Assembly: GCA_022798895.1 (NCBI GenBank)
Contig: JAAWNJ010000005.1
Location: forward strand, 1-53,754
DNA from: Clostridia bacterium
GTDB taxonomy: Bacteria > Bacillota > Clostridia > TANB77 > CAG-508
Length of the DNA stretch: 53,754 bases
Direction: 5' to 3'
Both the position numbers and the translations under genes were made by a program. This document shows positions 43,827 through 51,748 of this stretch, piece by piece. The notes under the pieces were generated by a model. The model saw nothing but the letters and a program-made list of their open reading frames with translations, had not been told where the DNA came from and made no database searches. Every line of letters starts with the position of its first letter. The first letter of the stretch is position 1.

Positions 43827-44204
43827 TTAATATTGTTTATTATCCTTTAAAAATTTCTTAATATCTATTTGTCTTGTTCCGTCTAGTATTAATTTCATTC
43901 CGTCGAGTACACCATGTTTATACATAAGTTTTTCACATATTGTCCCATCTTTTACTACGGCATCTTCATATTTTTCAATTAACTGTATAATTTCCCTGTA
44001 CTTATCTCCGTATTTCATTTTGATTTCATCGTCTATTTGCCTTATTTTTTCGGTTGATTTTTTATATTTCACATTTCCCATTATGTCAATATGTAGCGCC
44101 TCTGTTCTTTCATCAAATATTTCATCTACTAGGTTTTCTTCTCCTTTTCTACTTAATTCTTCTTCTAATTTGCTCATTATTTGTTCTATTGTCTTGATTT
44201 TCAT
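43827..44204 (-). CDS. Unknown 125-residue protein carried inside the intron
   Basis: This charged, helical protein ('EQIMSKLEEELSRKGEENLVDEIFDERTEALHIDIMGNVKYKKSTEKIRQIDDEIKMKYGDKYREIIQLIEKYEDAVVKDG') starts after GGAGG and reads in the intron's sense direction. It is divergent from the XRE gene at 44330, with an operator-like region between. No family is recognised. As a divergent regulator/unknown pair it could be a toxin-antitoxin or a self-regulated module, but this is not shown. The stop codon lies inside one arm of the 12-bp repeat. Confidence 0.6.
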   Translation of the reverse strand: MKIKTIEQIMSKLEEELSRKGEENLVDEIFDERTEALHIDIMGNVKYKKSTEKIRQIDDEIKMKYGDKYREIIQLIEKYEDAVVKDGTICEKLMYKHGVLDGMKLILDGTRQIDIKKFLKDNKQY

Positions 44205-44329
44205 ATTTACCTCCTTTAAATTACCATTGTGTCGTTATTATATAATGCTTTGTTATATTTGTCAACAACGTGTCGGTAACGTAGGGTCGTTGTTATTGCT
44301 ATACTTATTGTTATATTGGAGGCGATAGT
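44205..44329. promoter_or_regulatory. Divergent promoter/operator region inside the intron
   Basis: The 125-base gap holds an inverted repeat AACAACG (44264-44270) and CGTTGTT (44288-44294), repeated GTCGTT/GTCGGT motifs, and a TATAAT (44240-44245). It is probably bound by the XRE protein. Confidence 0.5.
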
Positions 44330-44566
44330 ATGACTTTGCAAGAAGCAATAAAAATAAGAGTTTTAGATTTATGTAAGAAGAATAAGATTACTATCAATGG
44401 CTTAGCTATGTTGTCTGGTATGCCACAATCTACTGTAAATAGTTTGATTGATGGTAGTAGTCAAAATCCTAAAATGTTGACTATTCTTCGTATATGCTTA
44501 GGTCTTGATATTGAACTTAAAGATTTCTTTGACCATGATGTCTTCTCTGGTTTGGATGATGAATAA
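44330..44566 (+). CDS. XRE-family helix-turn-helix regulator carried inside the intron
   Basis: This 78-residue protein is essentially one HTH_3/XRE domain: 'ITINGLAMLSGMPQSTVNSLIDGSSQNPKMLTILRICLGLDIELKDFF'. It starts after GGAGG. It is transcribed against the intron, unlike every other intron component. It probably represses itself and the divergent 125-residue gene. Single-domain XRE proteins of this size are common on mobile elements; finding one within an intron is unusual. Confidence 0.85.
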   Translation: MTLQEAIKIRVLDLCKKNKITINGLAMLSGMPQSTVNSLIDGSSQNPKMLTILRICLGLDIELKDFFDHDVFSGLDDE

Positions 44567-44688
44567 AGAAACTTTTTTATTTAAGTTCTCAATTTATTAT
44601 TTAATTTTAGGGTTGGTTCTTTTTTCTGTTTAGAATGGGAACCTTTTAACTTTAATGCCTAACCTTTTAAGTTAGGAACACGTCGCAC

Positions 44689-45217
44689 AAAAACCAGGTA
44701 TTCCATCCAGTTTTAGTCCTTGCTCTTGTAGTTTTCTGCATATTGCTTTCTTTTTATCTGGATTACTTTCTATACTCTTAAATTTATTTATTTTTATGTA
44801 TTCATCAGTGAAGTTTATAGATTTTAGTTTTTCATAATGTCTTTTATTTAATGTTTGCATTTCCAGGAACTTACTATATACCATATCTCTATATAACTCG
44901 CTTTTTATAGGATTATTAAATATGTATGTTCTATTATCTAAAATTGGTGTTTCCTTCATTAATTCTTTAAATGCTTCTTTATTAGATATATATTTTAATC
45001 TTGCATACAATTCTATTGAAGTTCCAGTGGATTCACAATTATTACAAATATATAAGTTTTTAATTGTGTCTACTTTCATATATCCATTTCTTTCGTTTTT
45101 GCTTTGGCAAAATGGACAATTTACATATATATAAGTTCCTATCTGATGTATTCTTTTCAGTTTTAATTTATTAATTACATTTTCTATATTTATACACTCA
45201 TATATATTATTTTGCAT
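44689..45217 (-). CDS. CHC2-type primase, 5' exon (before group II intron)
   Basis: This exon encodes 176 codons plus one base. It carries the zinc finger 'CPFCQSKNERNGYMKVDTIKNLYICNNCESTG' (about 34-65), typical of phage and plasmid CHC2 primases, then 'SIELYARLKYISNKEAFKEL'. If unspliced, translation runs into the intron, adds CATCS and stops at 44672. Splicing to 41140 restores the frame. It starts after AGGAGG and follows the methyltransferase-like gene. It would prime replication of the element. Confidence 0.85.
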
Positions 45218-45230
45218 TTGTAAAATCCTC

Positions 45231-45872
45231 CTATGCTACCATTAAGTTTTCCATATTATCTTCATTCTGTGGTGTATATAGTTTCATAAGCTCTTTGTTC
45301 GTATTTTGGTCTACTAATATTACAACTGCATCAATTTTATAAAAATATAATTGAATATAAGTCATAAATACATTAAACACATCTGTATCTATTGCTGTTA
45401 CTTGTAAATCTGTTTTATAATCTATTTTAAACACTTTTAGCATACTTGCATATGCTAATATTTTTGAACCTGTCCCACAATTTGTAGTAGTTAACTTTCC
45501 ATCATTTAACTTCTTATTGATTTTCATTATACTTTGTAACTTCTTTTCTATTCCATTATCACTTTCTAATAATTTTAAGCAATTCCTATTGGTAACTATT
45601 TGATATAATTCTCCAAGTACATCATTTAGTTCTCTCTCTTTTTGAAATATTCTAGTTAATTCTCCAGCTAGAGCATACATTTTAGCTTGCTCGTCTATAT
45701 CATAACTTTGATAAATTTCATTATACTTTCTATTATTTTCTAAGTTAAAAACTACTTTATTGCTTAAATCAATGGCGAACAAAAAAATAAAGTCCTTAAA
45801 GACCTTTTCTGCTGAATACTTTTTTATATTAAAATTCAATAATTGTATAAACACTTCGTATTTATTATTCAT
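45231..45872 (-). CDS. Methyltransferase-fold protein lacking the catalytic motif
   Basis: This 213-residue protein ends with a SAM-binding-like segment ('TTTNCGTGSKILAYASML' for motif I, 'LQVTAIDTDVFNVFMTYIQLYFYKIDAVVILVDQ' for motif II-III) as in N6-adenine methyltransferase-like proteins on gut plasmids and phages. It stops before any NPPY motif, so methylation is unlikely. It starts after AGAGG, 13 bases before the primase gene. The role is unknown. Confidence 0.6.
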   Translation of the reverse strand: MNNKYEVFIQLLNFNIKKYSAEKVFKDFIFLFAIDLSNKVVFNLENNRKYNEIYQSYDIDEQAKMYALAGELTRIFQKERELNDVLGELYQIVTNRNCLKLLESDNGIEKKLQSIMKINKKLNDGKLTTTNCGTGSKILAYASMLKVFKIDYKTDLQVTAIDTDVFNVFMTYIQLYFYKIDAVVILVDQNTNKELMKLYTPQNEDNMENLMVA

Positions 45873-45918
45873 ATTTAACCTCTTTTCTTATACATTTTTT
45901 CTTTATATTACTTATTTT

Positions 45919-46452
45919 TTAAATTCTATTTAGATACTTTGATTTCTCCTTTTTCGGTTTTATAAATGTTATTTTGATTGGCTTAGTATCTAATATTAGT
46001 TTTTCTTCTTTTTTATGCTGATTTATTACTTCGCATTCCTCGCCTAATTCAAATGAAGTACAACTATATTCTGTAATTATGTAGTTTTTTTCTTTATAAT
46101 ACTCTTTCACCATCTTATATATTGCTAACTTATTCTTTATGCTAGCATCATTGTCTATTTTTTCCCATTGTAAATATGTTATTGTACCTCCATCTAATGA
46201 TTTATAGCCATAAGTTATATTGTTGTAATACTCTTTTTTACCTCTTATAATCTTTTTGATTTCTGCTTCTGCTGCTCTTTTTCCTTTACTAATACATACT
46301 ATTCCTACTCTAGTATTTTCTTTATGTGTAAAACTTTCCAGTTCATAATAACTATGATTATATCCATCTGCATTTATAACTACCATATAACATTTAAAAC
46401 TTTCTGGAGCATACTTATATCCCTGACATGTATATCTTATCTTATTCTTCAT
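45919..46452 (-). CDS. Unknown 177-residue basic protein
   Basis: No family is recognised. It is an alpha/beta protein with a basic C-terminus ('KPIKITFIKPKKEKSKYLNRI') and two central strands ('NTRVGIVCISKGKRAAEAEIKKIIRGKKEYY'). It has an AAGGAG site about 12 bases before the ATG. It lies between the PP-loop and methyltransferase-like genes. Confidence 0.5.
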   Translation of the reverse strand: MKNKIRYTCQGYKYAPESFKCYMVVINADGYNHSYYELESFTHKENTRVGIVCISKGKRAAEAEIKKIIRGKKEYYNNITYGYKSLDGGTITYLQWEKIDNDASIKNKLAIYKMVKEYYKEKNYIITEYSCTSFELGEECEVINQHKKEEKLILDTKPIKITFIKPKKEKSKYLNRI

Positions 46453-46490
46453 ATTTTCTACATAACTCCTTTTTTATTTGTATTTTTGAT

Positions 46491-47205
46491 TTAAAGCATC
46501 TTCATAAACTCTTTTTCTGCACTTTTTACTACTTTACTATCTCTTTTATTGTTTTCTTTTATTTGCTTTAATAGCATAATTCTCGCAAAAAAATAACTAT
46601 AAAGATAATAAAACATATTGTTTAATTCCTTTTTATTTTTATTGCCACAACACCAACAGGACACTCTATCTAAAATATCATATAATTTAGTGGTTTCTTT
46701 CCATTCATATCCATGTTGATAGCAATATTTCAGACATTCTTTTTCTGTCATATTCCATTCTGTTGCTAGTGGTAATAATTTTCCCTCTTTAAGTTTCCTA
46801 CTTACTCTTTCCTTTTCGTCTACCGCAATACCAAGATATTCTTTGTAGCCGTTTTTTCCATATTTGTTTGTTAAGTATTTTCTTATTATTCTTTCTTTTT
46901 CGGTTGTACCCCAACGACATATTCCTCCACATACACCATATCCATACTGAATTTCTCCATTTTTATTGTGTACTTCTCGTTCTAGCATATTATGTAAAAA
47001 TGGTATATTAGCTTTTAACTCTATATATGGTATGTTTTTTTCTTTTAGCATTATTTTTACTTTATCTCGCACATCATATATTGCTCGAAATTCAACCGTT
47101 GTATCAAAGAATATTACTTCGTCTACTTTCATATTTTTCTCTAATAACATAAGTAACATCGCCACGCTATCTTTTCCGAAAGCTAACACTTGCAATATAT
47201 TTCAT
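46491..47205 (-). pseudogene. PAPS reductase-like PP-loop protein with an N-terminal frameshift
   Basis: From ATG at 47205 the frame reads MKYIASVSF, then an extra T (near 47179-47181) moves into the frame of '...FGKDSVAMLLMLLEKNMKVDEVIFFDT'. The rest matches phosphoadenosine phosphosulfate reductase/DndC-like PP-loop proteins of phages, with C-terminal cysteines 'CGGICRWGTT' and 'SCWCCGNKN'. It may instead start at an internal TTG (47195), leaving a short N-terminus. The PP-loop itself is intact. On phage-like elements such proteins are associated with sulfur or nucleotide chemistry; the exact role is unknown. Confidence 0.68.
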
Positions 47206-47219
47206 AATTAGCCATAAAT

Positions 47220-47294
47220 TTATCCATTTATGGCAACATACTCTACTACACATTTTGCGTCAAAGTCATATGTTTTACATATCATATTCTCCAT
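47220..47294 (-). CDS. Possible 24-residue ORF
   Basis: A short frame 'MENMICKTYDFDAKCVVEYVAING' lies between the gene at 47324 and the PP-loop gene. It has a weak site (AGGTTATATC...) and its stop lies inside a hairpin (GCCATAAA/TTTATGGC, 47211-47234). Small proteins of this size occur on phages. The evidence is thin. Confidence 0.3.
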   Translation of the reverse strand: MENMICKTYDFDAKCVVEYVAING

Positions 47295-47323
47295 AGCTGA
47301 TATAACCTATAATTATAGGATAA

Positions 47324-47509
47324 TTATGATTTCACTTCCTTTCTATTTACTTCTTTCTTTTTTTCTTTATATACTAGTCTCCATTGACTGTCTGGAAATC
47401 TTTTTATTAAATTTGTAAATAACTCAATTGCCTTTTTTGAAGTATATCTTTTATCTCCAAAATAATTTTCCCAGTATCTATTGTAAAATTTCAATTGTAT
47501 TTCAAACAT
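47324..47509 (-). CDS. Small basic protein, unknown function
   Basis: This 61-residue product starts after TTGGAGGAG. It is aromatic and basic ('LKFYNRYWENYFGDKRYTSKKAIELFTNLIKRFPDSQWRLVYKEKKK'). No family is recognised. It lies between SSB and the PP-loop gene. Confidence 0.55.
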   Translation of the reverse strand: MFEIQLKFYNRYWENYFGDKRYTSKKAIELFTNLIKRFPDSQWRLVYKEKKKEVNRKEVKS

Positions 47510-47530
47510 ATCTCCTCCAATATTTTATTA

Positions 47531-47565
47531 TTCTAAGGGTAGATATTTTCATCCACCCTTATATT
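47531..47565 (-). terminator. Hairpin after SSB
   Basis: AAGGGTGGAT pairs with ATCTACCCTT (one mismatch) around a short loop, just downstream of the ssb stop. The T run is weak, so it may be a processing site. Confidence 0.45.
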
Positions 47566-47576
47566 AATTTTGATTT

Positions 47577-47984
47577 TTAAAATGGTAAATCATCACCTGA
47601 TGTTACATCAAAATTATCCGTTCCAAAAGTATTATTTGCAAATGGATCAGAAGAACTATTTTCTTTTTTGCTATCTGCAAAACATACTTCTTCAGCTACT
47701 ACTTCTGTAGCATAATGTTTTTGTCCTTGCTCATCTTCCCAATTTCTTGTTTGTATTCTTCCACAGATTCCTACTTGTTGACCTTTTTTAAAATAATTAG
47801 AACAAAATTCTCCTGTTTTAGCCCAAGCTACAATAGTTATAAAATCTGCTTGTTTTTCTTCTCCTTCCTTTGCGAATCGTCTATTAACTGCAATATTAAA
47901 TGTTGCAACTAATGTATTATTACTTTGTGTGTATCTTACTTCTGGATCTTTTGTTAGTCTGCCTATTAAACATACTTTATTCAT
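47577..47984 (-). CDS. ssb: Single-stranded DNA-binding protein
   Basis: This 135-residue SSB has an OB fold ('MNKVCLIGRLTKDPEVRYTQSNNTLVATFNIAVNRRF', 'DFITIVAWAKTGEFCSNYFKKGQQVGICGRIQTRNWEDEQGQKHYATEVVAEEVCF') and a C-terminal tail ending DDLPF, which recruits replication partners. It is an element-encoded copy and binds ssDNA during replication and annealing with the ERF protein. It starts after AGGAGG. Confidence 0.95.
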   Translation of the reverse strand: MNKVCLIGRLTKDPEVRYTQSNNTLVATFNIAVNRRFAKEGEEKQADFITIVAWAKTGEFCSNYFKKGQQVGICGRIQTRNWEDEQGQKHYATEVVAEEVCFADSKKENSSSDPFANNTFGTDNFDVTSGDDLPF

Positions 47985-48002
47985 TTCATATTCCTCCTAT
48001 CT

Positions 48003-48275
48003 CTATGACTCCTTAATATATTTTATTAAGTCATCAACTCTAATGGTTTCTATATTACTGTCTACTTTAATTGTTTCTAGATTATTAATAATATTATCTT
48101 TGAATTTTTCAACATCACTTTTTATTTTTTCGTTATATTCGCTTTCATAACACTCTTTGCATAAATATGGTGAATTATTAGTAATTGCTCTATTATTTCC
48201 ATCTACATATAAATATGCATGTTCTTCACAAATACTTCTTTTACATTTTTCACATTTTCCTAAAAATTTTTTCAT
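48003..48275 (-). CDS. Small Cys-rich (zinc-binding) protein, unknown function
   Basis: This 90-residue product has cysteines in 'CEKCKRSIC' (about 8-16) and 'YLCKECYESEY' (about 38-47), which could bind zinc, and a charged helical tail. It lies between ssb and the gene at 48298, in the S6-like/SSB cluster. No family is recognised. Confidence 0.55.
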   Translation of the reverse strand: MKKFLGKCEKCKRSICEEHAYLYVDGNNRAITNNSPYLCKECYESEYNEKIKSDVEKFKDNIINNLETIKVDSNIETIRVDDLIKYIKES

Positions 48276-48297
48276 ACTTTCTATTTTTCATTCTCCT

Positions 48298-48582
48298 TTA
48301 AGCTACTAATTTTATTTCTTCTATTGCAATACTTCTAACTTTTGTTTCTTGGTCTGATTCTTCTCTGTACAAGTCAATGCAGTTATTATTTTTAAATGGG
48401 TTTTTTCTTTTCTTTTGGCTTTCGTCAATAAAGTAACTATTCGCTTTTGCTTTATTTAGTAGTTCTTTTGCCTTTTTTATAGCTTTTCTCTTGTTTTTAT
48501 AAGCATTTTCAATAAATACTTCATCATCTTCACCATTTGACCAATCTGTATAGAATTGTTCATATACTACATAAATCTTCAT
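48298..48582 (-). CDS. Unknown 94-residue protein
   Basis: This small alpha/beta protein ('MKIYVVYEQFYTDWSNGEDDEVFIENAYKNKRKAIKKAKELLNKAK') resembles uncharacterised proteins on phages and conjugative elements of gut Firmicutes. Its start overlaps the S6-like stop by four bases (ATGA), so it is coupled to that gene. Confidence 0.55.
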   Translation of the reverse strand: MKIYVVYEQFYTDWSNGEDDEVFIENAYKNKRKAIKKAKELLNKAKANSYFIDESQKKRKNPFKNNNCIDLYREESDQETKVRSIAIEEIKLVA

Positions 48583-48875
48583 TCGTTATCCTCTCTTATT
48601 GTTATAAATTTCAAAATTTCTTCTTTCATTCTATAAAATTTTTCTACTTCTTTGACACTATCTTCATAGGCTTTATTAGTCTCATACTCATATATAACAT
48701 AGTATGCTTCCTTATTGCTTTTTACTTCGTATGCTAGCTTTTTTAAACCTACATCTTCCTTTTTTGTTACTTTTCCAACCTCATTTATTTTATTTTCTAC
48801 ATCTATTTTGACTTGTTCTATTTCCTTTTCATCTAAACTTGGTTTTATAAGTATTACTGTTTCATATTTACACAT
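48579..48875 (-). CDS. Ribosomal protein bS6-like paralogue on the element
   Basis: The start ATG at 48875 follows GGAGGAA. The 98-residue product matches bS6 in length and pattern: 'KYETVILIKPSLDEKEIEQVKIDVENKINEVGKVTKKEDVGLKKLAYEVKSNKEAYYVIYEYETNKA' and 'EEILKFITIR'. Chromosomal rpsF normally pairs with ssb and rpsR; here an S6-like gene lies near a mobile ssb but without rpsR. It could modify host ribosomes or have been reused for ssDNA or RNA binding. It follows the SbcC-like gene. Confidence 0.82.
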   Translation of the reverse strand: MCKYETVILIKPSLDEKEIEQVKIDVENKINEVGKVTKKEDVGLKKLAYEVKSNKEAYYVIYEYETNKAYEDSVKEVEKFYRMKEEILKFITIREDNE

Positions 48876-48905
48876 ATATTTTATTTCCTCCATTCGTATT
48901 TTTTA

Positions 48906-50573
48906 TTATGCAGCTTGCTGTATAAACAAGCTACTTTTTTCTTTGATTTCTCTTTCTATTGACTTTTTCTTTCTATCTAGCACATCTGAATAATCATATA
49001 AGATTTCTAAAGGATTGTATTTTATTACCAAAGAAATTACCATTTGAGTATCTACTAATTCTATAAAATTAGTTGTTGATTCTGCATCATCAAAGAAAAT
49101 AGGTGCTTTTATGCCTGACAAATTATTAAATACATTTGATATTTCTAAACAGGCTCTTGCTTGTTGTGATTTTGATAGCTTTTTATAATCTCTTCCATCA
49201 TATTGAATATTGCTACATTCTGTAATTTCTCCTGTACTTTTATTTACTTTACTAAATTGAATACTAACTTTATCTAAATATTGTTTTATTATTTCACTTT
49301 GCTTTTCTATGATTAGTATTTTTAATTTATTTGCTATCTTCTTTCTCTTGTTAGCCGTTTCTAGTTCATTTGTTATTTCTTCCTGTGCTTGCTCTAGCTT
49401 TTGTATTTTTTCTTTGGCTTTCCTTACTTGCTCTTTTTTAGTCTGTACTTCCTGGTTATTTAATAAAACATTCCTTTGTTCTGTCTGTAGCACTTTTATT
49501 CTATTTTCTAGTTCTTGCTTTTCTTTATCTAACTTCTGCATATCAGCTGTATTTAATTTTTCTAATAGTATTTGCTTGCTTTGTCTTTCATTAGTTAACA
49601 TCGTTGCCTCTTCTTTTAATTTGTTTGCCTTTTCCTGTAATTTATCAAGTTCTTTTTGTTGAAGGTTTTTCATTCGTTGTAATGCTTCACTATCTTTTAT
49701 TTCTTGCTTACAATAATGGCATTTAGGCTTTTCTTCATTAAGCTCCTGTAGTTTTTTCTTTTCTCTTCCATAAAGTTCTTTGATATCAATTAATTCATTT
49801 TTTAATATTTCATCTAATCTTGCTTGGATTCTTTCGAGTTTCTTTCTTATTTCTTCTATGCTTGATGATACAAAATTAACCGAAATAATCTTATATCTCT
49901 CCTGCAAATCCATTAGTTCCTTTTCCTTATCAAATGTAAGCATCTCACCTTCCTGTTCTAGTGCTATTGTTTTATATGCCTGCAATTGTCCTGAATTTTT
50001 TTCTTGTTCTTTTTTCAACTCACTAATCTCTTCATTTCTATTATCTATGTAACTTTCTAAATATTCTATAGGTTGACCTACTATATTTTTTTCATCATCG
50101 CTTAATAAATTAAATGCTGTTTCAGAATCTATAGCTGGTACAATTTTTCTTAGCAATTCTTTCTGTTCTTTTGGCTCTAATGATTGAAAATAATATGGAT
50201 TATGAGCAACTAAAAAAATATCTGCATCCTTATAGAATTTTGCAAGCATTCCTTGATCTACTGGTTTGTCATCTAATGTTAGTTGCATATCTTTTCCTTT
50301 ATTTCTTATCATTCTGTGTTCAATTCCACAATTATCTATAAAGGTCATATCTACAATAACATTTGCAACTTTTCTAGTATCATTTGCAACTTGCTCTTTT
50401 TCTTTTCCCAATAAACTATTGCCAGTTAAGCACCAATTAAACAGACTGCCTATGGTACTTTTTCCTTGAAAATTTTCTCCTACTATATAGGTAGTATTTT
50501 CGTCAAATTGTGCATTAAATCCATCTGGTAGTCCTTTATATCCTTCTACATTATTAATCTGCTTTATATACAT
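48906..50573 (-). CDS. SbcC/Rad50-like ATPase with zinc hook
   Basis: This 555-residue SMC-type ATPase has Walker A GENFQGKST (about 33-41), two long coiled coils, a zinc hook CHYC (about 291-294), the ABC signature 'LSKSQQARACLEI' and Walker B 'PIFFDDAEST'. It is short for SbcC. No SbcD/Mre11 nuclease gene was seen nearby. It follows the ERF gene and precedes the S6-like gene. It probably processes DNA ends during replication or recombination of the element. Confidence 0.85.
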   Translation of the reverse strand: MYIKQINNVEGYKGLPDGFNAQFDENTTYIVGENFQGKSTIGSLFNWCLTGNSLLGKEKEQVANDTRKVANVIVDMTFIDNCGIEHRMIRNKGKDMQLTLDDKPVDQGMLAKFYKDADIFLVAHNPYYFQSLEPKEQKELLRKIVPAIDSETAFNLLSDDEKNIVGQPIEYLESYIDNRNEEISELKKEQEKNSGQLQAYKTIALEQEGEMLTFDKEKELMDLQERYKIISVNFVSSSIEEIRKKLERIQARLDEILKNELIDIKELYGREKKKLQELNEEKPKCHYCKQEIKDSEALQRMKNLQQKELDKLQEKANKLKEEATMLTNERQSKQILLEKLNTADMQKLDKEKQELENRIKVLQTEQRNVLLNNQEVQTKKEQVRKAKEKIQKLEQAQEEITNELETANKRKKIANKLKILIIEKQSEIIKQYLDKVSIQFSKVNKSTGEITECSNIQYDGRDYKKLSKSQQARACLEISNVFNNLSGIKAPIFFDDAESTTNFIELVDTQMVISLVIKYNPLEILYDYSDVLDRKKKSIEREIKEKSSLFIQQAA

Positions 50574-50588
50574 TTTTATTTACCCTTT

Positions 50589-51131
50589 CTATGCTGATTG
50601 ACCTAAATTGAATATATTATCATAGTCATCTATACTTGGCTCTCCTAGCATTTCTTCTATATTTTCCTCATTTAAAGTTTGGCTTCCTATAGTTTCTTCT
50701 GATTCTATTTCTGCATTTTCTTCAGCATTTCCAACTAATTTGCTCCTTTCAGCATCATCTACTGTTGGAATTGCAAAAGTTTGTGTAATTGCATATTTAT
50801 ATGCTCCTGATAATGCTTTATACACTGCCCAACCATCTTTGTCGCATCCTTCGCCTGGTATATTCACGTCAATATATTCATTTACGCCTTTATTGTTAGC
50901 TTCTGCATCGTAAAACCTATATATCATACTAATTGTTATATCATTTCCTTTTTGAACTATCTGTTCTACTTTAATTGGAATTATAATGATTTTTTCATCT
51001 ATCATAGCTTCTCTTGCTTTTATAATAACTGCTGCTATGGACGCATAGTCAAACCCCTTTTCTTGGTTTGTTTTATCTTTTATAATTGGTCCTATTTTAG
51101 TCATTACATTTAATATTTTTTGTGCTATCAT
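50589..51131 (-). CDS. ERF-family single-strand annealing protein
   Basis: The 180-residue protein has the ERF core 'KGFDYASIAAVIIKAREAM' and 'IPGEGCDKDGWAVYKALSGAYKYAITQTFAIPT' (about 110-142), conserved in ERF recombinases of phages and ICEs. It anneals homologous strands. The C-terminal tail is acidic. It starts after AAAGGG, next to the SbcC-like ATPase gene, an arrangement like phage recombination modules. Confidence 0.85.
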   Translation of the reverse strand: MIAQKILNVMTKIGPIIKDKTNQEKGFDYASIAAVIIKAREAMIDEKIIIIPIKVEQIVQKGNDITISMIYRFYDAEANNKGVNEYIDVNIPGEGCDKDGWAVYKALSGAYKYAITQTFAIPTVDDAERSKLVGNAEENAEIESEETIGSQTLNEENIEEMLGEPSIDDYDNIFNLGQSA

Positions 51132-51143
51132 TTTTTACCCTTT

Positions 51144-51737
51144 CTACCACTCAAAAGGTGGTCTATTTCTTAACTTCTTCATTTTAATTTTTCTTTCTAC
51201 ATAAAAAATATCTACTGCATTATCGTTTTCAATAAATTCATAGACTTTTATATCTGTTAGGTTATCTTCATTTAAAATAATATATTGATATGGAATATCT
51301 TGTCTTCTGAAAGACTTTACTGTTGCTTCCATTATTTGAATACTCTTGTTACTTACTGGCCAGAAAACAGACTCCCATCCTATAGCAATATATTCTTTCT
51401 TACCCTTTCTGAACTCTTTATAGATGTTTATTTTTCCTAACTTATTATTACTAATTGGCTCATTTTTTCTTAGATTATTTTCTATCAATTTATATCCTTG
51501 CTTTGTTGTACATAGTCTAATTTGATACTTCTCTACTTTGTTTTTCTTTTCATTAAACACTCTTTGTATATTTTCCTCTTTGAACCAATCTTTTTTTCCA
51601 AAAAATAAATCTACATAGTATTCAGCAAAATAATAGTCTTTTTCAATGATAATTCCCAACTTTTCTTTTACTTTTCCAAAAATTTTTCCTACACCGCTTA
51701 CTTTCACTAATTCATCATAATTATATTTATTTCTCAT
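51144..51737 (-). CDS. Unknown 197-residue protein
   Basis: This basic alpha/beta protein ('GVGKIFGKVKEKLGIIIEKDYYFAEYYVDLFFGKKDWFKEENIQRVFNEKKNKVEKY') is not recognised. It begins after TAGGTAA, lies just upstream of the ERF gene, and may take part in the same module. Confidence 0.5.
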   Translation of the reverse strand: MRNKYNYDELVKVSGVGKIFGKVKEKLGIIIEKDYYFAEYYVDLFFGKKDWFKEENIQRVFNEKKNKVEKYQIRLCTTKQGYKLIENNLRKNEPISNNKLGKINIYKEFRKGKKEYIAIGWESVFWPVSNKSIQIMEATVKSFRRQDIPYQYIILNEDNLTDIKVYEFIENDNAVDIFYVERKIKMKKLRNRPPFEW

Positions 51738-51748
51738 TGATTACCTAC

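Larger units (their letters stand above)
43816..44610. repeat. 12-bp inverted repeat flanking the intron gene cargo
   Basis: CTAAAATTAAAT (43816-43827) and ATTTAATTTTAG (44599-44610) are perfect reverse complements exactly bracketing the two cargo genes. Flanking bases further out (CATTC/GAATG and TAAAC/GTTTG) can extend the pairing in the intron RNA, so the cargo would sit in a stem's loop. The sequence is AT-rich, so chance matches are possible. Confidence 0.6.
41141..44688 (-). mobile_element. Group II intron (3,548 nt) carrying an RT/maturase and two extra genes
   Basis: The minus strand starts with the canonical GTGCG at 44688 and ends ...CGCTAT at 41141, with domains V and VI just before. 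Joining 44689 to 41140 restores the primase frame precisely. The intron encodes a full reverse transcriptase/maturase (41273-43126). It is about 1 kb longer than a usual ORF-containing intron because a divergent gene pair (43827-44566) sits near its 5' end. Confidence 0.88.

Noticed and set aside
43827..44688. Placing the intron 5' end near 43830
   Set aside because: No GTGCG start is present there, and the primase frame is restored exactly only by a junction at 44688/44689.
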